Shown in pieces: positions 46,776 to 55,004 of a DNA stretch of 64,000 nt. The stretch's first letter is position 1. The number at the start of each line of letters is the position of its first letter. Position numbers and translations under genes: made by a program. Origin of the DNA: Tetrapyrgos nigripes. Lineage: Eukaryota; Basidiomycota; Agaricomycetes; Agaricales; Campanellaceae. The stretch spans positions 27,231 through 91,230 of the forward strand of contig JAACJM010000307.1 in NCBI GenBank assembly GCA_013368315.1, read 5' to 3'. Below the pieces are notes generated by a model, which searched no databases, had not been told where the DNA came from, and saw only the letters and a list, made by a program, of their open reading frames with translations.

Positions 46776-47720
46776 GCTCTGTCTGCCTCGTCTGCTCCGT
46801 CTGCCTCGTCTGCCTCGTCTGCTCCATCTGCTTTGTCTGCTCTGACGAGGCAGACGAGGTGGTCGTCTGCCTCGTCTGCTCCGTCTGCTCTGTCTGCCTC
46901 GTCTGCCTCGTCTGCTCCGTCTGCTTTGTCTGCTCCGACGAGGCAGACGGAGCAGACGAGGCAGAAGGAGCAGACGAGGGGGACGAGGCAGACGGAGCAA
47001 ACGGAGCAGACGAGGCAGAAGGAGCAGACGAGGGGGACGAGGCAGACGGAGCAAACAGAGCAGACGAGGCAGACGAGGCAGACGGAGCAGACAAGGCAGA
47101 CAAGGCAGACAGAGCAGACGAGGCAGATGAGGCAGACGGAGCAGATGAGGCAGACAAGGCAGACGGAGCAGACAAGGCAGACAAGGCAGACGGAGCAGAC
47201 AAGGCAGACGAGGCAGATGGGGCACGAGGCAGACAAGGCAGACAGAGCAGACGAGGCAGACGAGGCAGACGGAGCAGACGAGGCAGACGAGGCAGACGAG
47301 GCAGACGAGGCAGACAAAGCAGACCTAACAGACTGAGCAGACGAAGATGACAAGGCAGACACAGTCCAGCCTGAGCTGTCTATTTATATTTAGTAACATT
47401 TAATTGACCTGGTTGAATGAAGACGAGGCAGACGAGGCAGATGAGGCAGACAAAGCAGACCTAACAGACTGAGCGGACAAAGATGACAAGGCAGACACAG
47501 TCCCAAGGCAGACAGGGCAGACGAGGCAGATGGAGCAAATGAGGCAGATGAGACAGATGGGGCAGACGGAGCAGACAAGGCAGACAAGGCACACAGGGCA
47601 GACAAGGCAGATGGAGCAAATGAGGCAGATGAGACAGATGGGGCAGACGGAGCAGACAAGGCAGACAAGGCAGACAAGGCAGACCTAACAGACTGAGCAG
47701 ACGAAGATGACAAGGCAGAC
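46776..47720 (-). repeat. FB1 right 9-bp satellite, inverted relative to the left
   Basis: The same 9-bp unit, mostly on the minus strand, with the unique spacer repeated at about 47358-47425. Near the copia insertion the unit orientation flips at about 46844, 46862 and 46937, producing local palindromes. Shorter than the left array (0.95 kb against 1.58 kb). Confidence 0.9.
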
Positions 47721-48972
47721 ACAGTCCAGCCTGAGCTGTCTATTTATATTTAGTAACATTTAATTGACCTGGTTCAATGAATTCATTGTATTACATCCTG
47801 TAAATTTTCAGTAAGCCCTTCTGTATTACTTAATTGACATGCACTGCAAATCCATCCAACAAGTCTCTTGTAAGTCCATTGGATATACATGATGACTTAC
47901 AAAATAGTCACTTTTCAGTAAAGTCATTGTAATGTCTTGTGACTTACAAGTGTCTTACTGTGACCAGTTTGTCACACTGTATATTCTCCATTTAGCATGC
48001 AGGTTTTTTCCAGAGACTTACGAGATAGACTTTTAAAACCTGCATCTTGTAATTCCCTTGTAAAGTCACAAGTCTTTCTAGGGTATTACTGTGACACAGC
48101 TGTCCCTCCGTAAATTCAGTGTAAATATGAGCAGTCTTACCCAAGACTTTCAAGTTCTACCTTCTGGTAAGTCCTCTGTAAATTTTACTTGGTTTACAAA
48201 TTGTCGTACTGTGACATTATCTCACACTGAAATACCCTGCTATTTCAGTTCTGTTTTACAAGAAGACATACTGTGACAAAAAAGTCACCTTGTAATTCCA
48301 CTGTATGCTCTTCAATGCTATACTGTGACAAAGCCTCACACTGAAAGTCCATGGTATGTCCTTGCAGCTTACAATGGTCTTTCAGAATAGTCCTCATTTT
48401 TTGTCTATTTTGTAATACACTTGTAAGTCAAGCCAACTTACATATTGATTGGTTCCCCATAATACTCTTGTAATACTCCAGTAAGGCTGAGGATTTACCA
48501 GTGTTTGTAGCAAATCTTTCTTGTAATTCCTTCATAATACAGCTAGTCTTACAACTGTATTACTGTGACTTGATTGTCACTTTGTAAATTTCCTGCAGAT
48601 TTTGCTTCCTTGTAAGTCCTTTGTAAATCTCTCTTGCCTTACTGTTTGTCATACTGTGATTATCTGTCACACTGAAATACTCCAGTATTTCCTATGTGTC
48701 TTACTACATGACATATTGTGACAAACAGTCACCCTGAAATTCCTGTGTAATTCCACAGTATATCCACCAAGGGTATACAGTGACAGCAAGTCACACTGAA
48801 AGTCCATGGTATTTCTTTATGACTTACAATGGTCATACAAGGTTGTTCTAATTTTTTCTGTCTCTTGTAATACTAATGTATGACAAGGAGTCTTACATCT
48901 TGAATGGCTTGGTGTAATACTCTTGTAAAACCTCAGTAAAGCAGAGGATTTACAAGTGTTTGCACCCAGTGT
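47721..48972 (-). repeat. FB1 right arm
   Basis: Mirror image of 38169-39420 with few differences. Contains the same CTGTGACA and TGTCACACTGAAA boxes, for example at about 47957, 48210, 48320, 48650 and 48775. Confidence 0.85.
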
Positions 48973-49260
48973 AAGATATATATAAGAGAGAAATGAATAT
49001 GTGAGAATGTCCATGGAGCCTAGGGATCAGAGGAGATAAGAATGTGAGTCAAGTGAAGAAGTATATATGTGAGAATGTCCATGGAGATAAAGAAAATGGA
49101 GAGGTGAGTCATAGATCGGAGTAGACGATGATGAGAAGTAATTAGTGTTTACGGGTTTATAGAAGGGAATAGAACGGAAAGTAGATAAGCGATATGGAGA
49201 TAGGTAGTGAAGGGAAAAGAATAGAAAGGAAATGAAGAAGACGGGAGGCGATTCATGACA
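48973..49260 (-). repeat. GyE 3' LTR, right part
   Basis: Resumes the LTR after FB1 and ends TCATGACA. A TATATATAAG box sits at its very start. The polypurine tract (minus strand AAAAAGGGGGGTAG) lies at 49261-49274. Confidence 0.86.
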
Positions 49261-49272
49261 CTACCCCCCTTT

Positions 49273-49788
49273 TTAGGACAAGCTTTCACCGGAGCTTGGC
49301 AAGCTAGTCTTCCAATGCTCTGCCCATTGTTTGCAGAGTCGCTTGTCCATGTTCCCCTGGCTCGGCCAATATTTGTCCCAGTCAATGGTGTAGCCTGTAA
49401 TCTCCCATCTAGGATCGTTCCAATCGAAGTTTCCCCACTCTGTCGTGTTGGTTGCCATTCCCCAACCTCCTCCATTGCCGCTTGTGTCCCACTGTACACT
49501 GTTGTTCACCCCCCATATACTGCTGTCCCCCCATCCAAGGTTCCCTTTGTGTTCCGCACGTAAGGACGTCCATTGAACTACACATCAAGCTCGATGTCCT
49601 CTACCCAATCTGCATCGTCCTGGTCCATCCTCTCCTCCCCATGTGCAGCGCTGGCACCCGTTGTGAGGTCTGGCATGCTGTTTTGAAAGTCGGCATCGAC
49701 GTCCTGAATGCGTCCCGTAGGTACAGCGCCCTCTGTTAGTTGGGTGTGCAGTATGAGTAGTGGTGTTGGTGGAGGACGTGGTAGACAT
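49273..49788 (-). pseudogene. GyE ORF3: Cys/His and tryptophan-rich accessory protein
   Basis: ATG 49788 (MSTTSSTNT). Residues about 20-60 hold a conserved Cys/His cluster (CTYGTHSGRRC, KQHARPH, GCQRCTWGG). A TGA at about 49584, an arginine codon in GyF, interrupts it. The second half (49509-49273) is tryptophan-rich: GGWGMATNTTEWGNFDWND, DWDKYWPSQG, KRLCKQWAEHW. It ends TAA immediately before the polypurine tract. Clearly homologous along its length to the GyF ORF3 and, in the tryptophan-rich half, probably to the GyA ORF3. A TTAAAAGG box at 49906-49913 may be its promoter. Zinc binding is inferred from the Cys/His spacing. Function unknown. Confidence 0.65.
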
Positions 49789-49979
49789 TGTTATGACGAA
49801 GGTGTGGGTGAGAGTTTTAGTGGACTGGTGGTGGTGGAGTGTGAGGGAAAGGAGTGAAACTGGTAGGATGTGGTTGAATTCTGTCGTTTGGGTTCAATGT
49901 AGTCGCCTTTTAACAAGGTCGTGTCTGCGGTACTGGGAGACGGCCCAGTTTGTCCGTTGGGTTGTGACAGTAGACGCCG

Positions 49980-52900
49980 TTAATGTCGGTAAGCTCGGGG
50001 ATGTTTCTGGTGGAATTCTTCGATCATGTCTTTTACCTTGGTCAGGTTTGACGTAGGTACCCAAGTGTTCTCTGAGTCGGGGTAATCCAACCATTTGATG
50101 AGGTATTGAGTCCCTTTTCTGTTCCTGGTTGGTTTTGAGTCTAGTATCATTTCAACATCGTATTCTTCGTCTGCGTCTAGTAGTTCCATGGGAGGTTCGG
50201 GGTAGTTTTGTCTGTGAGTGTCTGTCTCGACGTACGGCGTTAATAGGGAAGCGTGGAAGACAGGATGTATATGCCAGGTTGCCGGTAATTTCAGTTTGTA
50301 GTTAACCTGGCTGATTACCTCAATGATCTCGAATGGGCCATGACGATGATCAGACAACTTAGCTTTCGGTCTTGTTGTCTTCAGGTTTTTTCTGTCGAGT
50401 AGCACCCTATCTCCGACCTTGTACCCTGTCCAGGACATGGAGTGGTTGCCATGTTGTGCTTTCATTGTTTCGGCAGCCGATGTCAGGCTTGCTTTGAGTT
50501 CGTCCCTGAGTTGGTTGAGGTTTTCGAGTCGTTCCTCTACTGTCGGTAGGTTAGAGGTTGGATTGAATGATGGGAAGAAGCGTGGTTGGTATCTGTGTAG
50601 GAGTTCGAAGGGGGATTTTCCTGTTGCCGAATGGATTCTGGTGTTATGGCTGAATTCGGCGTAGGGCAGATAGTCCACCCAGTCTTCTTGTCGGTCCTTG
50701 TCTAGTTGCTTGAATTCGGAAAAATTTGGGGTCGAGAAGGATTCTGTCGGTGTTGTCGTTCTCGGTCCCAATTTTGTGATCTGGTCGTCTAGACAACGGG
50801 TCAGCTTTATTCAGACTTCCTGGTTTATGTTGGAGGGAGAACTCAAATCGTGTAAGGAATAACGCCCATCGTGCCTGTCATCGACTGAGTTTTTGGGCGG
50901 TCTGGAAATACTCCAAGTTCCTGTGGTCGGTGAAGATTTCGCTGGAATGGGGGGCCCCCTCCAAATAGTGTCTCCATGCTTCCAGTGCCCATATGATTGC
51001 CAATAGTTCCTTGTCGTGGATGTCATAGTTTCGTTCAGTCTCTGAGAGGGATTTGGAGATGTAGGCGACCGGGTGCCATCGATTGTCTTCCCCAGTTTGC
51101 ATAAGTATTCCCCCCATTGCGTAGTCTGATGCGTCTACTTCCACTCGGTATGGCTTCATGTGATCTGGCATTAGTAGAACAGGTTTGGATGTGAAGGCCG
51201 TTTTGAGGGATTGGAATGCTTGTTCGGCCTCTGTTCCCCAGTTCCAGTGGTTGTCCTTCCTCGTCAGATCGAAGAGGGGACGTGCGATTTTCGAAAAGTC
51301 TTTGATAAAGCGTCTGTAGAAGTTTCCAAATCCTAAGAAGGCCTGAACTTCCTTTACTGTTTTGGGGGTTGGCCACTCGAGTACTCCTTCTACCTTGGCT
51401 GGGTCCATTGATAAAGTGTCGTGAGAGACAATCAGTCCCAAGAAGTCGACCTTGTCTGTTTCGAATACGCATTTTTCGGGTTTGGCGTATAGGTCGTTGT
51501 CTCGTAGTCGTTGTAGAACTGTTTGGACTAATTCTCGATGTTCTTCTAGGTCATGGGTGAATACTAGAATGTCATCCATATAGACAACGATCTTCCCTTG
51601 GTCAATGAGATCCTTGAAAATAGTGTTCATCATCGCTTGGAAGGTCACTGGCGAGTTCATTAATCCAAAAAACATGACAGTCGGCTCAAATAGTCCTCGG
51701 TTGGTTTTGAAGGCGGCTTTCCATTCATCCCCTTCTTTGATACGGATGTTATTGTATCCCCACCGTAGATTGATTTTACTGAACACGTATGTGTTTTTGA
51801 GTTTGTCGATTAGTTCTGGAATGAGGGGTAGTGGGTATGTGTTTTTTACAGTACCCTTATTGAGCGCTCTGTAGTCCTGTACTGGGCGTAGCTTTCCGTC
51901 TTTTTTCTTAACGAAGAAGAAGGGACTTGCCATTGGGGATTTTGATGGTTTAATATATCCCTTTTCGAGATTTTCGTTCAGGAAGGAGTCGAGTTCGGAT
52001 TGTTCGTTTGGAGAGAGAGGGTACGTTTTACATGCGTGTGGTTGAAAGCCGTCTTGTAGCTCGATTGCATGGTCCCAATCGCTTCATTGGGGTAAACGTT
52101 CTGAAGTCTTTTTGTCAAACACCAACAAGTATTCGTGATACTGTTCAGGTATTTGTTCTTGTAATGAGGTCAGCGAGTTCGTGGATTCGTTTTTAGTGTT
52201 TTGAAGTGCTTTGGTAAAGGCGGTTCGGATACTCAGCTTGGTTTCTGATAGACCTTCGTCGGGGTCGCTAGGGGTATCTAGATATTCCATAACGAGTTCA
52301 CTCCATTGTCCTGGGACACTCCATTGTCTGGTCGTATCTTCTGAGCTGAGCATTGCTCCTAAGTCAATTCGTTGTAGTCGGATCTTCCTAGGTCGTTGTG
52401 ATCGACGTTGTCTGGCCACCTTTGGTTGTGGTATCGTTTTGTAAGGTCCTACAATGTCTTTGAATATTACTTGGTAATTTCGGTGATGTATTCTGGGATC
52501 GACTATTTTAGGTTGTTTTGTTTTCGGAGGGAAGGTTTTCGACTTAGCTTTAGTTCGTACTGGGGTTTTTTTCAGTGTACAAGCGTTGGGGCATTGCGTT
52601 AGGTTGATTTCTGATGTTGTCCAGTCGATCTCCGGGTTATGGTGTTGTAGCCAATCGGTACCCAAAATGATATTGTGATCTCCGATATCCGTGATGTAAA
52701 ACTCGGCAGTCTCTTCGTGGTGAGATTGGTGGTCTTGGGTGTAGATTCATAGTTTTTGAATGGTGTAGTGCCTTACCCATCCCATCACGTTTTCTGATCT
52801 GTCGACATTTCGAACTGGGAATGGTTTTTCTAGGGGGATGCGATTGAGATGATGTTTTTGGGCGAAGGCATCATTAATGATGATTCCTTCTGCTCCACTG

Positions 52901-53129
52901 TCTAGTAGAGCGGTTGCGTCGATTTTTTGTCCAGTTATTTTCCCGATCAATTTGGTTTTAAGCTCTATTGAAGGGGTCTGTTGATTTCGAGTGATTGCCG
53001 TGATTCTTAATTCAGATGGGGATCGTGGCTTATGAAAGGGTATAAGGCTCGTGTATTGCCTGTGTTTTACTGGTATGTATGTCCATGTCCCTCCTCCCGA
53101 CGACGTGGCAGGGGAGGTTTTCAAAAATC
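49980..53129 (-). pseudogene. GyE pro-pol polyprotein with chromodomain, integrase core deleted
   Basis: Protease KIDATALLDSGAEG (about 52910) keeps the residues lost from GyA and GyB. RT and RNase H are open over 51933-50878 (351 codons) with [14 protein letters not shown] (about 51575) and EVDASDYAMGG. TGA codons interrupt after LPQ (52084) and after KLSR (50878). At about 50705 the frame passes from [11 protein letters not shown] directly to [14 protein letters not shown]: around 240 residues containing the integrase zinc finger and most of the DDE core are deleted, with GACAAG as microhomology. The C-terminus is a chromodomain (EYDVEMILDSKPT, YLIKWLDYPDSENTW) ending TAA 49980. Confidence 0.88.
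53121..53129 (-). other. GyE gag-pol -1 frameshift site
   Basis: GAT TTT TGA; the -1 frame TTT TTG AAA ACC enters protease. A CCTCC/GGAGG stem begins about 5 nt downstream. Confidence 0.65.
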
Positions 53130-53683
53130 CGATTCTGTTATGAACTTTTTTAGTAGTCCCTCTTTCTCTTCTCCCGACAATGCTCCGATTCTGGCAGTGA
53201 GTTCTGAGATATTATCCGTGGTAGTGTTGACCTTGGGGTCCAAGGTTTCCGTGACGACTGTGGTTTTCTTTATGGAGGGCCTCCAGGTCGTGTTGTTGGG
53301 AGTGGTCAGAGGCGTATTAGGGAACGTAGGGCAATCGTTACCCATATGTCCCTGTCCTCAGCACCTGAAGCATCGCCCTTCCTTCCTCATTTTGTCCCTT
53401 TCTTGGGGGGTCAGTTTCAGTGGATATTTAGTGGTTGAAGATGCACCTGGGACATTGTCTTGGAAGTCGTTTACTCCCATACTTCTTGTTCGACCATTTC
53501 TTGTGTCCTGTGGCCCCCTTCCCAGCTGCCCTTCCTCCCTTCGAGTTTTACTCCATGAGGTTTTCTCTTCCTGTCTTTCTAACCAAATCATGTGTTGTTT
53601 TACCGCTGCCTTTTGCAATGCCGCGAGATTTCTGGGTTGAGTGGATAGGTAGGAGATTCGGTCGACTAGTCCTCGGGGAAGTC
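53121..53683 (-). pseudogene. GyE gag, C-terminal part only
   Basis: Starts abruptly in LPRGLVDRISYLSTQP next to the GyF LTR. The zinc knuckle CFRC-stop-GQGHMGNDC (about 53355) carries a TGA. Everything upstream of the capsid end is missing. Confidence 0.85.
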
Positions 53684-54200
53684 TGTCAAGGTTGTCGATA
53701 CACTCGATAACCACCCAAGTCACACAATACGAGAGAACCGGTTACAAGAGAATAGATTGATCAAAAGGGATAAAGAGATAGAGAGATAGAGAGAAAGTAA
53801 GCTGACTAGGCTCTACACTGCGTAGTAAAAGTACGGAGCGGAGACGAAGTGAACGAACTAAGGAATAGTTTACAAAGATCACAGGTATATAAGTAAAATA
53901 TGAACAGATGGGAAAGAGTAAGTAATAATAGACGGTATCATGTGGAAACGTCAAGGGCAAGAGAATAATGAGTCAAATATGGATAGATGAAGGTACTGGA
54001 TCGTACGGAGTGATTGACAGTGAGAATGTCCATAGAGATAGGAATCGGAGGAGATAGGAATATGAGTTATAGATCTAGCGAGATGGTAACTATAGACAAT
54101 GATGAGAAATGGTTGATGTTTTATGGGGTTAGAGTGGGGAATAGGCAGTAAAGGGAAAAGAATAGAAAGGAAATGAATAGGCGGGAGACGATTCATGATA
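53684..54200 (-). repeat. GyF 3' LTR and polypurine tract
   Basis: TGTCAAGGTTGTCGATAC to TTCATGATA; the terminal TGATA is TGACA in the partner LTR. Polypurine tract (minus strand AAAGAGGGGGTAA) at 54201-54213. Confidence 0.93.
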
Positions 54201-54211
54201 TTACCCCCTCT

Positions 54212-54727
54212 TTAGGACGAGCTTTCACCGGAGCTCGTCAATCCAGTCTTCCAATGCTCCGCCCATTGCTTGCAGAGTCGTCTGTCTACATCCCCTTGGC
54301 TCGGCCAATATTTGTCCCAATCTATGGTGTAGTTTCCAATCTCCCATCTAGGGTCGTTCCAGTCTAAGTTCCCCCACTCCGTTGTGTTGGTAGCCATTCC
54401 CCATCCCCCTCCATTGTCGTCCATGTTCCATTGAACAACGTTGTCTGCCCCCCATATGCTGGCGTCTCCCCATCCTAGATTTCCTCTATGTTCCGCACGT
54501 AGCGACGTCCATTGTACCACACAACGGGCTTTATGTCCTCTGCCCAGTCTGCACCGTCCTGGTCCATCCTCTCCTCCCCACGTGCAGCGTTGACACCCGT
54601 TGTGAGGTCCTGCGTGTTGTTTCGCCATTCGGCATCGACGTCCGGAACGGGTTCCATAGGTGCAACGTCCCCTATTGGTTGGGAGCGCGTCGATCACGTT
54701 GGTGTTGGTGGAGGAAGTGGTTGACAT
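54212..54727 (-). CDS. GyF ORF3: intact Cys/His and tryptophan-rich accessory protein (171 aa)
   Basis: ATG 54727 (MSTTSSTNTNVIDALPTNRG). It is the only uninterrupted copy. Residues 21-67 form a Cys/His cluster, C-x9-C-x5-H-x3-H-x2-C-x2-C, starting CTYGTRSGRRC, suggestive of zinc binding. Residues 75-165 contain most of the 13 tryptophans (GWGDASIWG, GGGWGMATNTTEWGNLDWND, DWDKYWPSQGD, RRLCKQWAEHWKTGL). There is no signal peptide or membrane helix, so it is not env-like in sequence. The stop codon abuts the polypurine tract. TATAAAAG at 54815-54822, 95 nt upstream of the ATG, points to a separate transcript. No family recognised. Confidence 0.7.
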   Translation of the reverse strand: MSTTSSTNTNVIDALPTNRGRCTYGTRSGRRCRMAKQHAGPHNGCQRCTWGGEDGPGRCRLGRGHKARCVVQWTSLRAEHRGNLGWGDASIWGADNVVQWNMDDNGGGWGMATNTTEWGNLDWNDPRWEIGNYTIDWDKYWPSQGDVDRRLCKQWAEHWKTGLTSSGESSS

Positions 54728-54814
54728 GGCTATGATGAAGGTGTAGTATGAGGGGAGTGAGGTGAGACTGGTGGATGTGGTTGAGTTCTGTCCTTCTTCG
54801 TTGTGGAGAGGGGT

Positions 54815-54822
54815 CTTTTATA
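54815..54822 (-). promoter_or_regulatory. TATA box for GyF ORF3
   Basis: Minus-strand TATAAAAG, followed by a CT-rich stretch and the ORF3 ATG. GyE has TTAAAAGG and GyA TTAAAAAG at the equivalent place. Confidence 0.5.
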
Positions 54823-54884
54823 CTTGTTTGTCTGTATGGAGGGAATTTGAATGGACGGTCAAGTTGTCCCCGAAGGTGGTTTGA

Positions 54885-54903
54885 CAGTAGACGCCGTTAA
54901 CGA
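54885..54903 (-). other. Conserved motif downstream of pol
   Basis: Minus strand TTAACGGCGTCTACTGTCA. The same 19-mer lies at the GyE pol end (about 49966-49984), and a variant, ACGGCATTCACTGTCA, in GyA near 3048-3063. Confidence 0.6.
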
Positions 54904-55004
54904 GGGAATGCGATCGACGAGTGATGACAAAAGTCTGAGTTCAATTGCCGAGTGGGATGTGAAGGTGGGCATAGGATACCCACGGTTCGTAACAGTGTTT
55001 CTCC

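Larger units (their letters stand above)
38169..48972. mobile_element. FB1: foldback-like element with 1252-bp inverted arms
   Basis: Terminal inverted repeats begin ACACTGGGTGCAAACACTTG on the left, mirrored on the right. Arms 38169-39420 and 47721-48972 have equal length and are nearly identical when one is reversed. Imperfect 8-bp duplications GAGATCTA (38161-38168) and AAGATATA (48973-48980) flank it inside the GyE LTR. The arms are followed inward by 9-bp satellite arrays in mirror orientation. The centre holds only a truncated copia element. No transposase is encoded, so it would be non-autonomous. Confidence 0.8.
37969..53683 (-). mobile_element. GyE: gypsy element, minus strand, split by FB1 and 5' truncated
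   Basis: Its 3' LTR (37969-38168 plus 48981-49260) is interrupted by FB1. Then on the minus strand come ORF3, pol and the last part of gag, which stops at 53683 where the GyF LTR begins. GyE lacks its own 5' LTR, leader and most of gag. Most of the integrase catalytic core is deleted. It is closest to GyA and GyB in protein and LTR sequence. Confidence 0.88.

Noticed and set aside
46757..47722. Open frames of 100-200 codons over the right satellite
   Set aside because: Same 9-bp repeat in inverted orientation; not genes.
54212..54727. ORF3 as a retroviral-type envelope gene
   Set aside because: Only the position fits. No signal peptide, transmembrane helix or cleavage site is visible, and the protein is tryptophan-rich and probably zinc-binding.
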